From contig JAGCLR010000319.1 of NCBI GenBank assembly GCA_017646885.1, forward strand, positions 1 to 6,806: a stretch of DNA of 6,806 nucleotides, read 5' to 3'. The translations under genes and the position numbers were made by a program. This DNA is from Methanobrevibacter sp. GTDB lineage: Archaea; Methanobacteriota; Methanobacteria; Methanobacteriales; Methanobacteriaceae. The notes beneath the pieces were generated by a model. The model saw only the letters and a list, made by a program, of their open reading frames with translations. It was not told where the DNA came from and did not search any database. Shown one piece after another: positions 1 to 5,927 of the stretch; within the stretch, counting starts at the first letter, position 1, and each line of letters opens with the position of its first letter.

Positions 1-1212
1 TATGCAAAAGCAGAAAATGCAGCTATTGTATACTCCTTAGGTATTACCGAACACTCTCACGGTGCAGACAACGTAATGTCCACTGCTAACTTAGCAATGT
101 TAACCGGTAACTTAGGTAAAATCGGTGGAGGAGTAAACCCATTAAGAGGACAAAACAACGTACAAGGTGCTTGTGATATGGGTGCATTACCTTCTGACTA
201 TGTTGGTTACCAAAAAGTTGCAAACCCTGAAATTACCAAAAAATTCTCAGAAGCTTACCAAATGGACTTACCAACCACTCCTGGTTTAACCTTAGTCGAA
301 ATGATGAACGCTGCTCACTCTGGTGACTTAAAAGTATTATACATCCACGGGGAAGACCCTGTACTCTCCGATGCAGATATTAAGCACACCAAAGAAGCAA
401 TTGCAAACTTAGAAATGTTAATCGTTCAAGAATTGTTCATGACCGATACCGCTGCTGAAGCAGATGTAGTATTACCTGCAGCAGGTTGGGGTGAACAAGA
501 AGGTACCTTCACTTCTGGTGAAAGAAGAGTTCAATGGTTACGTAAAGCTCAAGAACCACCTAAAGGTACTATGCTTGACTGGAAGATAATGGAAGAAATT
601 GCTGTAAGAATGGGCAGACCAAGAGAATTATTCCACTACGAAAATGCTGCTGAAATTTGGGAAGAAATCAGAGAACTCGCTCCTTCCTACTACGGTATTA
701 CCCACGAAAGATTACTCAAACCTGAAGGTGTACACTGGCCATGTCTTGACCCAGAAGATCCTTGTGAACCTTTAATGCACAAAGACAAATTCGCTCACCC
801 AGATGGTTTAGGAGTATTCCAAGCATTAGAACACAGAGGTCCTGTCGAAGTTGTTGATGATAAATATCCATTACTCTTAACTACTACCCGTATCTTGTTC
901 CACTATCACGCTGCAATGACCAGAAGATGTGAAACCTTAGATAAGGAAGTACCTACTGGATTCATCGAAATCAACACTGAAGATGCAGCAGAAAGAGGAA
1001 TTCTTAACAATGAAATAGTAAAAGCATACTCTAGAAGAGGAGAAATTGAAATTCCTGCTCGTGTAACTGACGACATTAAGAAAGGTATTGTAAACATTCC
1101 TATGCACTTTACCGAATGTGCAGCTAACATGTTAACCAACTCCGATTCTTTCGACCCTAAATGTAAAATGGTTGAATTAAAAGCTTGTGCTATTCAAGTA
1201 GAAAAATTATAA
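1..1212 (+). CDS. fdhA: Formate dehydrogenase (F420-dependent), alpha subunit, C-terminal part; 5' end outside window
   Basis: The reading frame is open from base 1 to the TAA at 1210-1212, giving 403 residues; a start at the ATG at 76 would cut a conserved region, so this is a partial gene. The full family is about 680 residues, so roughly the last 60% is present. Visible features (fragment numbering) are the molybdopterin-oxidoreductase motif [12 protein letters not shown] at 14-25, the pterin-binding [11 protein letters not shown] stretch at 47-57, the [14 protein letters not shown]...ERRVQ block near 155-177, and the C-terminal dinucleotide-binding domain from about 287 to the end. Known for the family: a cytoplasmic Mo/W bis-MGD enzyme that oxidises formate to CO2. 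The active-site Cys or Sec and the N-terminal [4Fe-4S] ligands lie upstream, so which residue is used cannot be told. Codon use is biased (TAC, AAC, CTC, CCA common), as in highly expressed genes. fdhB follows after 22 nt, so the two are surely co-transcribed. Confidence 0.96.
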   Translation, partial: YAKAENAAIVYSLGITEHSHGADNVMSTANLAMLTGNLGKIGGGVNPLRGQNNVQGACDMGALPSDYVGYQKVANPEITKKFSEAYQMDLPTTPGLTLVEMMNAAHSGDLKVLYIHGEDPVLSDADIKHTKEAIANLEMLIVQELFMTDTAAEADVVLPAAGWGEQEGTFTSGERRVQWLRKAQEPPKGTMLDWKIMEEIAVRMGRPRELFHYENAAEIWEEIRELAPSYYGITHERLLKPEGVHWPCLDPEDPCEPLMHKDKFAHPDGLGVFQALEHRGPVEVVDDKYPLLLTTTRILFHYHAAMTRRCETLDKEVPTGFIEINTEDAAERGILNNEIVKAYSRRGEIEIPARVTDDIKKGIVNIPMHFTECAANMLTNSDSFDPKCKMVELKACAIQVEKL

Positions 1213-1219
1213 GGTGAAT

Positions 1220-1225
1220 AAGGAG
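1220..1225 (+). promoter_or_regulatory. Ribosome-binding site of fdhB
   Basis: AAGGAG lies 9 nt before the ATG at 1235, in the 22-nt gap after the fdhA stop. It fixes the fdhB start and shows that no promoter is needed between the two genes. Confidence 0.7.
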
Positions 1226-1234
1226 TAGATTAAT

Positions 1235-2479
1235 ATGGCTATAAATGTAAATGATTTATTTTACGCATACTCTGCTAATGATGAAATTAAAGACAAAGGG
1301 GAATACGGTGGAGCAGTAACTACCATCATGAAATACTTACTCGAAGAAGGTATTGTTGATGCTGTTGTTGCTGTAGAAGAAGCAGCTGACTTATACGATG
1401 CTAAACCTATTCTCATCACTGACCCAGCAGATGTTATCAAATCTGCAGGATCCCTTCACTGTGGTACATTAAACTTAGCAAAATTCGTATCCAAATACTT
1501 AGACGGTGCAAGAGATATGAAAATTGCAGTTACCTGTAAACCATGTGACGCAATGACATTAAAAGAGTTAATGAGAAAACGAAAAGTTATCGAAGAAAAC
1601 GTTATCATGATTGGTGTAAACTGTGGAGGTACCATGCCACCTGTACCAACCATGAAAATGATTAGAGATGTTTACGAATTAGACCCAGCTGACGTCATCA
1701 AAGAAGAAATTGCTAAAGGTAAACTCATCATGGAAACTGCTGATGGTGAAAAAGCTATTTCCATTGACGCTCTTGAAAAAGACGGAATGGGTAGAAGAGA
1801 AAACTGTCAAAGATGTACCATGAACATCCCTACCAACGCTGATTTGGCTTTAGGTAACTGGGGAGTTATTGGTGACTTAGCAGGAAAAGCAACCTTTGTA
1901 GAAATCTGTTCTGAGAAAGGTGCAGACATCTTCAAGAAAGTAGTTGATGCTGGAGTAATCGTAGCTCAAGAACCACTTGAAAAAGGTGTAGAAATCCGTG
2001 CTAACATCGACAACATCATGGTAAATCAAGCTATGAAACAAAGAGAAATCGACTTTGCTGGAACCTCCGGTGACATTTTAGAAGTATTTGCAGAATACAA
2101 AGAAGAATTCTCCAAATGTATGAAATGTTACGGTTGCCGTGAAGCATGTCCTCTCTGTTTCTGTGAAGACTGCTGTCTCGAAGCTGAAGGTCCTGAATGG
2201 GTACCTGGTGGATACACTCCTGCAGCTCCATTCTTCCACTTAACTCGTATGGTGCACATGGTAGACGCATGTACCAACTGTGGTCAATGTAGTGAAGTAT
2301 GTCCTTGTGAAATTCCAGTATCCAAAGTATGGGCTACTGTAAACCAAAAAGTCAGAGACATCTTCGGTTACTACAGTGGTGTAGACAACGAAGAACCATT
2401 ACCATTCACTGAATTCGGAGAAAAATCCTACAAAGGATACTCTACTTTGTTATTAGAAGATTTATGGAAATTAATCTAA
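1235..2479 (+). CDS. fdhB: Formate dehydrogenase (F420-dependent), beta subunit
   Basis: Complete gene of 414 residues, near the usual length of about 400. It belongs to the FrhB/FdhB family, the flavin- and F420-binding iron-sulfur subunits that move electrons between the formate site in FdhA and coenzyme F420. The N-terminal two thirds show family Cys pairs (C101/C104, C191/C194) and the [11 protein letters not shown] stretch at 207-217. The C-terminal third is a two-cluster ferredoxin module: C295, C298, C301, C305 and C346, C349, C352, C356. Several further Cys lie beside it (C308, C310, C313, C314, C358), more than two clusters need. There is no signal peptide or membrane segment, so it is cytoplasmic. 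The start is fixed by AAGGAG at 1220-1225. In related methanogens FdhAB also docks onto heterodisulfide reductase complexes (established knowledge, not visible here). Codon use is as biased as in fdhA. Confidence 0.96.
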   Translation: MAINVNDLFYAYSANDEIKDKGEYGGAVTTIMKYLLEEGIVDAVVAVEEAADLYDAKPILITDPADVIKSAGSLHCGTLNLAKFVSKYLDGARDMKIAVTCKPCDAMTLKELMRKRKVIEENVIMIGVNCGGTMPPVPTMKMIRDVYELDPADVIKEEIAKGKLIMETADGEKAISIDALEKDGMGRRENCQRCTMNIPTNADLALGNWGVIGDLAGKATFVEICSEKGADIFKKVVDAGVIVAQEPLEKGVEIRANIDNIMVNQAMKQREIDFAGTSGDILEVFAEYKEEFSKCMKCYGCREACPLCFCEDCCLEAEGPEWVPGGYTPAAPFFHLTRMVHMVDACTNCGQCSEVCPCEIPVSKVWATVNQKVRDIFGYYSGVDNEEPLPFTEFGEKSYKGYSTLLLEDLWKLI

Positions 2480-2535
2480 GTAGAGAAACTCCAAAACAAA
2501 ATTTAGTATATGGTATATAGAATAAATTTTAGTTG

Positions 2536-2608
2536 TTGTAAAACTGTGTAATGAGCATTTTGCTTATTATATTTGTTTTACAATTTTCTATTTTTATTCT
2601 CCTTTTTA
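2536..2608 (+). terminator. Nested hairpin plus T-rich tract ending the fdhAB transcript
   Basis: The outer arms TTGTAAAAC (2536-2544) and GTTTTACAA (2575-2583) pair perfectly over 9 bp. Inside them TAATGAGCA (2549-2557) pairs with TGCTTATTA (2561-2569) with one G-U pair and a TTT loop. The RNA then runs into a T-rich tract (2584-2608). It begins 57 nt after the fdhB stop. Archaeal termination depends mainly on the oligo-T part; the hairpin may also protect the mRNA 3' end. Confidence 0.6.
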
Positions 2609-2697
2609 ATTAAATAATTTTTAAAATAGTCACCTCTTATTCACTCATTTCTATGAAAAACTATTTTTTAAATTATTTTTTTAAAAACCATTGATTT

Positions 2698-2820
2698 ATT
2701 TTTAAATTTAATTTATTTATCTAAATTTATAGTCTGTTTTTTTGAGGATATTTTGATTTAGGGATAGTTTAATCTATGATTAAGGATATACTTTTATTTA
2801 GATAAATTAAATTTAAAAAT
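2698..2820. repeat. Long imperfect inverted repeat
   Basis: The left arm (2698-2726) is the reverse complement of the right arm (2796-2820) except for a 4-nt insertion in the left arm, so about 25 bp can pair around a 69-nt spacer. The arms are almost purely A/T, so chance and low complexity must be considered. It could form a long stem in RNA, or be the ends of a decayed small element; no coding content lies between. Confidence 0.4.
2769..2783. promoter_or_regulatory. Small palindrome, possible protein-binding site
   Basis: TTAATC-TAT-GATTAA is a perfect inverted repeat with a 3-nt spacer, about 110 bp before the mobB TATA-like box. Short palindromes are expected by chance in such AT-rich DNA; the C/G positions inside make it a little less trivial. 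No known regulator is assigned. Confidence 0.25.
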
Positions 2821-2855
2821 AGATAACAATTTGAAATTGATAAATTAAATTTAAA
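2801..2855. repeat. 17-nt direct repeat GATAAATTAAATTTAAA
   Basis: The 17-mer at 2801-2817 recurs exactly at 2839-2855. The first copy is part of the right arm of the inverted repeat, so the motif occurs about three times in 160 bp (two direct, one inverted with an insertion). It lies upstream of the mobB promoter. Confidence 0.45.
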
Positions 2856-2892
2856 GATTTTAAATTTTAAATGAGAATATTGCAATTAAGGA

Positions 2893-2900
2893 TTTTATAT
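2893..2900 (+). promoter_or_regulatory. TATA-like box of mobB
   Basis: TTTTATAT preceded by a purine-rich stretch (AATTAAGGA) resembles an archaeal BRE/TATA pair. Initiation about 25 nt downstream would fall near 2922, just before the GGTG at 2924-2927 that serves as ribosome-binding site 5 nt before the ATG at 2933. This fits a short leader. Confidence 0.45.
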
Positions 2901-2932
2901 CAAAATCAAGCAAACTGTTCAATGGTGTAAAA

Positions 2933-3640
2933 ATGAGAATTATTTCAATTGTAGGTTTAAAGAATACTGGCAAAACTTCACTTACAAGCAAAGTTATTGA
3001 AGAATTAACTAATAGGGATTTTAATGTAGCAAGCATTAAACATTCTCATCACAAAATGGAAATGGATCATGAAGGAACAGACACATATAAGCAAATGGAG
3101 TCAGGGTCTGATTTTGTTGTAGGGATTGGTGGAAGAACCTACTTCAACATTAATGATAGGCTTGATTTGGAACGTATATTATTCTTAATAAAACTTATAG
3201 AAAACCCTGATTTTGTAGTTATAGAAGGATTCAAAGCTTATCCTTATGCAAAAATAGCAACATGTCCTGAAGTGGAAGATGAATATACAATCAAAACAGT
3301 AAATTCATTTGAAATAACAGATGATGAAATATTGGAATTAGTTGACTTGATAGAAGAAAGGTCCTATGATATTTTGGAAACATTATTTGTTAGTGAATGC
3401 GGATATAATGATGCAAGTCTTATAGGTCAGGCCTTTGCACAAGGAAAAATGGATTACAATCCTGAAACTCAAGCTGAAGTCAACTTGGCTATTGATGGAG
3501 TGAATATCGGATTGAATAGATTTGTCAGCGATTATCTCAAGCAAACCATATTGGGAGTATTGACTCCACTTAAGATCAAGGAATATGGTGTGGAAAACTT
3601 TGATGATATTGACATAACAATTAAAAACAAAAAAGAATAA
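2933..3640 (+). CDS. mobB: MobB-type molybdopterin-guanine dinucleotide biosynthesis GTPase with extra C-terminal domain
   Basis: 235 residues. Residues 1 to about 140 are a MobB P-loop NTPase: Walker A GLKNTGKTS at 8-16, the MobB-type KHSHH at 36-40, DHEGTDT at 45-51, and a Walker B-like stretch VVIEGFK at 95-101. Known for the family: a GTP-binding partner of MobA in attaching the nucleotide to molybdopterin, giving the MGD cofactor that Fdh and Fwd both need. Residues 141-235 go beyond the usual bacterial MobB. They contain a helical linker and, at about 183-232, a domain that is repeated as a separate gene immediately downstream (23 of 50 residues identical in an ungapped alignment by eye). 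I do not know the function of this domain. The start is supported by the upstream GGTG and the Walker A position. Codon use is ordinary (many ATT, GAT, TTG), unlike fdhAB, suggesting modest expression. An ATG at 2922 stops at once and is rejected as start. Confidence 0.9.
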   Translation: MRIISIVGLKNTGKTSLTSKVIEELTNRDFNVASIKHSHHKMEMDHEGTDTYKQMESGSDFVVGIGGRTYFNINDRLDLERILFLIKLIENPDFVVIEGFKAYPYAKIATCPEVEDEYTIKTVNSFEITDDEILELVDLIEERSYDILETLFVSECGYNDASLIGQAFAQGKMDYNPETQAEVNLAIDGVNIGLNRFVSDYLKQTILGVLTPLKIKEYGVENFDDIDITIKNKKE

Positions 3641-3675
3641 TATAATAGTATTTAAGAAAATTTTATTATATTATT
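3636..3675 (+). repeat. Inverted repeat spanning the mobB stop codon
   Basis: AATAATATAAT (3636-3646) and ATTATATTATT (3665-3675) pair perfectly over 11 bp, extendable by one A-T. The stem is all A/T and so weak in RNA. It could be a transcript-end or processing structure between mobB and the next gene, or simply low-complexity sequence. Confidence 0.3.
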
Positions 3676-3710
3676 AAATTGTTTATTATAAATTTTATTT
3701 AGGTGATTAT

Positions 3711-3896
3711 GTGAGCGATGATCAAGATTTTGAAAACAAAGTCAAGTTAGTGATTAATGGAAATGATATTGAATTGAATAAATTCACTGATGACATCATC
3801 AAGGAAACAATTCTTGGATTATTGAAAGCTATTAAAACTTCTGAATATGGTGTAGATGAAGTTAAAAATGTAGAAATTTCCATTGATAATGAATAG
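3711..3896 (+). CDS. Small protein: stand-alone copy of the MobB C-terminal domain
   Basis: 61 residues, GTG start. The start is set by AGGTGA at 3701-3706, 4 nt upstream; there is no in-frame ATG nearby. The protein is acidic, with no Cys, signal peptide or membrane segment, so probably cytoplasmic. Residues 11-60 align without gaps to residues 183-232 of MobB 70 nt upstream. Shared positions include the pattern V-L-I-G--I-LN-F--D--K-TILG-L, EYGV, and a final I-I--N strand. This is direct evidence that it is a real gene and a paralogue arisen by duplication or domain release. I do not recognise a function. Given its place between mobB and moaA it may be a regulatory or assembly partner in Mo/W cofactor synthesis, perhaps forming hetero-oligomers with the same domain in MobB; that is inference. 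It may be co-transcribed with mobB, although the gap is AT-rich enough to hold its own promoter. Confidence 0.85.
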   Translation: MSDDQDFENKVKLVINGNDIELNKFTDDIIKETILGLLKAIKTSEYGVDEVKNVEISIDNE

Positions 3897-3965
3897 ATTA
3901 TTTTAAATTGAGTTTAATATTATATTATTTTTTTTAATGAATGAATTTTATTTTGGGGTTTATGG
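3897..3965 (+). promoter_or_regulatory. Gap before moaA: possible oligo-T stop and TATA-like box
   Basis: The gap has a TATA-like stretch (AATATTATATTA, about 3916-3927) directly followed by a run of T (about 3928-3935). The first could start a moaA transcript near 3945-3950; the second could end the upstream one. GGGG at 3955-3958, 7 nt before the ATG at 3966, is the likely ribosome-binding site. Which role applies cannot be decided by eye. Confidence 0.3.
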
Positions 3966-4898
3966 ATGAAAGATAAAATACGGGATGATTATGAGAGACC
4001 AATTATTTCACTTAGGATCTCCATCACCAATCGTTGCAATGTTGACTGCATTTATTGTCACCACGATGGGATGTTGGATTCCTCATCTGAAATGACTCCA
4101 GATGAAATTTATGAAATCTGCAGAATTGCAAAGAAATTAGGTGTTGAGAAAATACGTTTGTCTGGTGGCGAACCTTTAATTAGGCCAGACATAGTTGAAA
4201 TTGTGGAGAAGATAAATTCACTTGATTTCAAAGACATTTCAATCACTACCAATGGTATAAATTTGGACAAATTTGCCCAACCATTATATGATGCAGGATT
4301 GGACAGAGTTAATGTCAGTTTAGACACACTTAATGAAGAAACCTATAAAATAATTGTAGGGAAAAACGTTTTAAGCAGGGTCAAGGATGGAATTATTGAA
4401 TCTTGTGCAGTTGGTCTATATCCAGTCAAGATAAATATGGTAGTTATGAATGATATTAACCATAATGAGATTATGGACATGTTTGAATTTACAAAAAAAC
4501 ATGGTGTCATACTACAGCTTATTGAAATCATTGAGTCTGAAAGTTGTGATGATAATGACTTCAACTCCAAGTATCATTACCCACTTGCAGAATTTGAAAA
4601 GCACTTGGCTGAAATTGCAGATGAGATCAAGGTAAGGGAATTCATGCAGGACCGTAAGAAATATTTCATTGATGGTGGCGAGATTGAAGTGGTCCACCCT
4701 GTCGACAATACCAATTTCTGCAAGAATTGCACAAGACTAAGAATCACTCCTGAAGGAAAGATCAAACCTTGTCTTCTTAGAAATGACAATCTTGTAGACT
4801 TGGTGGAGTTCATTAGGGAAGGTGTCTCTGATGATGAACTTGTAGACATATTCCTAAAGGGAATCCATAATAGGGAACCTTATTATAAGGAAGAATAA
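3966..4898 (+). CDS. moaA: GTP 3',8-cyclase MoaA (radical SAM, molybdopterin biosynthesis)
   Basis: 310 residues, a normal length for the family. Known for the family: it carries out the first committed step of pyranopterin cofactor synthesis, turning GTP into 3',8-cyclo-dihydro-GTP by radical SAM chemistry. The radical SAM cluster motif is C24-x3-C28-x2-C31, followed by the SAM-binding GGEP at 67-70, SITTNG at 92-97 and NVSLDTL at 116-122. The second, substrate-binding cluster is formed by C252, C255 and C269 in the typical [20 protein letters not shown] stretch. The C-terminal double glycine of bacterial MoaA is absent; the protein ends in acidic residues. The ATG at 3962 stops after four codons, so 3966 is the start. 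It lies between the Fdh and Fwd genes, whose products both need the final cofactor. Codon use is ordinary, like mobB. Confidence 0.94.
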   Translation: MKDKIRDDYERPIISLRISITNRCNVDCIYCHHDGMLDSSSEMTPDEIYEICRIAKKLGVEKIRLSGGEPLIRPDIVEIVEKINSLDFKDISITTNGINLDKFAQPLYDAGLDRVNVSLDTLNEETYKIIVGKNVLSRVKDGIIESCAVGLYPVKINMVVMNDINHNEIMDMFEFTKKHGVILQLIEIIESESCDDNDFNSKYHYPLAEFEKHLAEIADEIKVREFMQDRKKYFIDGGEIEVVHPVDNTNFCKNCTRLRITPEGKIKPCLLRNDNLVDLVEFIREGVSDDELVDIFLKGIHNREPYYKEE

Positions 4899-4946
4899 TA
4901 GCATATTTTTTGCTATTTTTTTATAATTTTTTTAATATTTTTCTCA
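4897..4946 (+). terminator. Hairpin and oligo-T terminator after moaA
   Basis: AATAGCA (4897-4903, overlapping the stop codon) pairs perfectly over 7 bp with TGCTATT (4911-4917) around a 7-nt T-rich loop. It is followed by a long series of T runs to about 4946. This is the clearest terminator in the window and separates moaA from the fwd unit. Confidence 0.65.
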
Positions 4947-5058
4947 CTATTTTTTCTATTTTTTATATTCATTTTCATTAATTTTTTTATATATTTTTAG
5001 TTTGTTTTTTAGTAATTTTTTCCATTTTTTCATTAGCTTTTTCCTTCAAAAATCCCTA

Positions 5059-5075
5059 TGTGTAGTTACTACACT
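5059..5075. promoter_or_regulatory. Operator-like palindrome, copy 1
   Basis: TGTGTA-GTTAC-TACACT matches TGTGTA-N5-TACACA at 11 of 12 arm positions. Its inner part GTGTAGT-T-ACTACAC is a perfect 15-bp palindrome. The centre lies 24 bp from that of copy 2, about two helical turns, so both sites would face roughly the same side of the DNA. Confidence 0.6.
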
Positions 5076-5082
5076 ACCTTTA

Positions 5083-5099
5083 TGTGTATTTAGTACACA
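5083..5099. promoter_or_regulatory. Operator-like palindrome, copy 2
   Basis: TGTGTA-TTTAG-TACACA is a perfect match, extended by A at 5082 and T at 5100 to 19 bp. It lies about 45 bp before the TATA-like box at 5145-5152. Confidence 0.6.
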
Positions 5100-5114
5100 T
5101 TTTTTTGTTTGACC

Positions 5115-5141
5115 TAAAAATTTTAAAAATTTTAAAAAATT
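5115..5141. repeat. Three 9-bp A-tract units
   Basis: TAAAAATTT occurs at 5115-5123 and 5124-5132, then TAAAAAATT at 5133-5141. Regularly spaced AnTn tracts can bend DNA, although a 9-bp period is a little shorter than one helical turn. It sits between the paired palindromes and a TATA-like box. Confidence 0.5.
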
Positions 5142-5144
5142 CGA

Positions 5145-5152
5145 TATAAATA
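5145..5152 (+). promoter_or_regulatory. TATA-like box, candidate distal promoter
   Basis: TATAAATA follows the A-tract repeat. A start about 25 nt downstream would give a leader of nearly 300 nt before the HTH-ferredoxin gene, or a separate short RNA. Another TATA-like box, TTTATATA, is at 5284-5291. Such boxes are frequent by chance in this DNA. Confidence 0.25.
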
Positions 5153-5219
5153 AACTTACATATTGGAGATATAATTTAGCTATTTTATGTTAAATTTTGA
5201 TAATTTTTATTTTATTTAA

Positions 5220-5344
5220 ATTAGTTTAAATTTAATAATTCAATTCAAAAATAATTATTTTAGTAAAAAAATAGATATTTATCTTTATATATTAGTTTAA
5301 ATAATTAAATATTTGTAATTTTTAAAACTAATTGTTTTAGTAAA
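5220..5344. repeat. Degenerate tandem duplication of about 71-77 bp
   Basis: ATTAGTTTAAAT at 5220-5231 recurs at 5291-5302. TAATTATTTTAGTAAA at 5252-5267 recurs with one change at 5329-5344. The two pairs keep their order and nearly their spacing (71 and 77 bp), which suggests an old duplication inside the leader rather than independent chance matches. The low complexity of the sequence limits confidence. Confidence 0.35.
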
Positions 5345-5363
5345 TTATCAATATTTTTATAAA

Positions 5364-5380
5364 TGTGTAAATAATACACA
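5364..5380. promoter_or_regulatory. Operator-like palindrome, copy 3, next to the proximal promoter
   Basis: TGTGTA-AATAA-TACACA is a perfect match to the pattern. It ends 3 bp before the TATA-like box at 5384-5392, where it would cover the BRE position; a protein bound here could block or assist TBP/TFB. A lone half-site TACACA follows at 5453-5458, just before the ribosome-binding site. Confidence 0.6.
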
Positions 5381-5383
5381 GTG

Positions 5384-5392
5384 ATATATAAG
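5384..5392 (+). promoter_or_regulatory. TATA-like box, candidate proximal promoter of the fwd unit
   Basis: ATATATAAG would place the start near 5411, giving a leader of about 58 nt. A second option is the ATATATAATATATATT stretch around 5431-5446, which would make the mRNA nearly leaderless. The neighbouring palindrome copy 3 favours the first. Confidence 0.4.
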
Positions 5393-5413
5393 TCTTCCGA
5401 CTTGAGTCTAAGT
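5390..5413 (+). promoter_or_regulatory. Short hairpin / dyad cluster in the leader
   Basis: AAGTC (5390-5394) pairs with GACTT (5399-5403) around TTCC, and the same GACT can instead pair with AGTC at 5405-5408; ACTT/AAGT arms extend this to 5413. It is a rare GC-containing island in the region and could be a second protein site or an initiator element. It does not match a riboswitch class known to me. Confidence 0.3.
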
Positions 5414-5459
5414 ATGTACCTTTTATAAGTATATATAATATATATTATAATGTACACAT

Positions 5460-5464
5460 GGTGA
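5460..5464 (+). promoter_or_regulatory. Ribosome-binding site of the HTH-ferredoxin gene
   Basis: GGTGA lies 4 nt before the ATG at 5469 and decides that start. The ATG at 5458 overlapping it opens a frame that stops after eight codons and is not used. Confidence 0.6.
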
Positions 5465-5468
5465 ATTT

Positions 5469-5927
5469 ATGCCAAAACATATAGTATCTGGACTAAAATA
5501 TTTAGAAAGTGTTGAGTTGAGAAAAAGAGGTTTGTCCCAAAAGGAGATTTCATCTCAAATTGGTGTTGACAGATCAACTATTTCTCACTACTTAAATGGT
5601 AGAAACATATCAATGGATTCTATCGAACTTGCTAAAACTATTTTAGAGTTAAGTCCTAAGGATTTTATATTAATAACAAAAGTTTTATTTGGAGATTATA
5701 AAGAAATTCGTCAAATCGTGACTATTTTTAATATGAATCATTATGACCCACAGATAAATGACGGATGTATTGGTTGTGGATTGTGTATAGATTTGTGTGT
5801 AGTGAAATCTATTAGTTTAGATTCACTTAAAGCAAAGATAAACCCCCGTTATTGTTGTGGCTGTCTTATGTGTGTTGAGAACTGCCCAACAAACTCAATT
5901 GAAATTTTGGAGGTAAAAAATGGTTAA
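5469..5927 (+). CDS. fwdH: Helix-turn-helix / 2[4Fe-4S] ferredoxin fusion protein, first gene of fwd unit (FwdH-like)
   Basis: 152 residues. Residues about 8-50 form a helix-turn-helix: the [11 protein letters not shown] helix-turn at 22-32 and recognition helix [10 protein letters not shown] at 33-42, as in Xre/sigma-like HTH domains. A helical linker follows (51-95), then a two-cluster ferredoxin: C100, C103, C106, C110 and C129, C132, C135, C139. The first motif ends in CV where most ferredoxins have CP, and C130 is an extra Cys. It is cytoplasmic, without a signal peptide. It overlaps fwdF by 8 nt. By position it corresponds to fwdH of the fwdHFGDACB operon described in Methanothermobacter; I assign that symbol from memory of gene order, not from alignment. 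A DNA-binding, redox- or metal-sensing regulator of this operon is the simplest reading, supported by the repeated palindromes upstream; an electron-carrying subunit is the alternative. It has no CTC among 16 Leu codons, unlike fwdF, suggesting low translation. Confidence 0.8.
   Translation: MPKHIVSGLKYLESVELRKRGLSQKEISSQIGVDRSTISHYLNGRNISMDSIELAKTILELSPKDFILITKVLFGDYKEIRQIVTIFNMNHYDPQINDGCIGCGLCIDLCVVKSISLDSLKAKINPRYCCGCLMCVENCPTNSIEILEVKNG
5909..5914 (+). promoter_or_regulatory. Ribosome-binding site of fwdF inside the upstream gene
   Basis: GGAGGT, the strongest Shine-Dalgarno-like sequence in the window, lies 5 nt before the fwdF ATG and within the last codons of the HTH-ferredoxin gene. 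It allows fwdF to be translated at a higher rate than the gene before it. Confidence 0.75.

Larger units (their letters stand above)
2609..2892. other. AT-rich intergenic region without a gene
   Basis: No ORF of credible length, tRNA or rRNA is visible on either strand. The only ATG-led frame I looked at closely (2653) stops after 13 codons and has no ribosome-binding site. The region holds the inverted and direct repeats and the small palindrome listed separately. It separates two transcription units with different codon bias. Confidence 0.6.
4947..5468. other. Long AT-rich regulatory region upstream of the fwd unit
   Basis: No credible ORF, tRNA or rRNA is seen on either strand. The region is far longer than the other gaps relative to its need. 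It holds three palindromes of one pattern, a 9-bp tandem A-tract repeat, a degenerate duplication, and at least two TATA-like boxes, listed separately. A 10-codon frame from the ATG at 5187, with GGAG at 5164-5167, is too far from its putative ribosome-binding site and too short to call. Confidence 0.6.

Noticed and set aside
76..78. ATG at 76 as true fdhA start
   Set aside because: The frame is open and conserved upstream to base 1, including the [12 protein letters not shown] motif that this start would split.
906..1139. Minus-strand open frame opposite fdhA
   Set aside because: Lies wholly inside the well-supported fdhA frame, with no ribosome-binding site or recognisable motif; a shadow frame.
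2031..2270. Minus-strand open frame opposite the fdhB ferredoxin module
   Set aside because: Mirror of the Cys-rich coding sequence; no independent support.
4109..4849. Several open frames in other frames over moaA, on both strands
   Set aside because: They overlap each other and the conserved radical SAM gene; compositions look like shadow frames.
5187..5219. Possible leader peptide of 10 codons
   Set aside because: About 20 nt from the nearest GGAG, with no meaningful residue pattern and no stem-loop arrangement suggesting attenuation.
5434..5449. 16-bp perfect palindrome TATAATATATATTATA before the fwdH-like gene
   Set aside because: Only A and T; alternating AT sequence is readily self-complementary, so it is better read as part of a TATA-like stretch.
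4899..5468. CRISPR array, tRNA or known riboswitch in the long gap
   Set aside because: No regular repeat-spacer pattern (the palindromes are spaced 24 and 281 bp), no cloverleaf, and no match to a riboswitch class I can recall.
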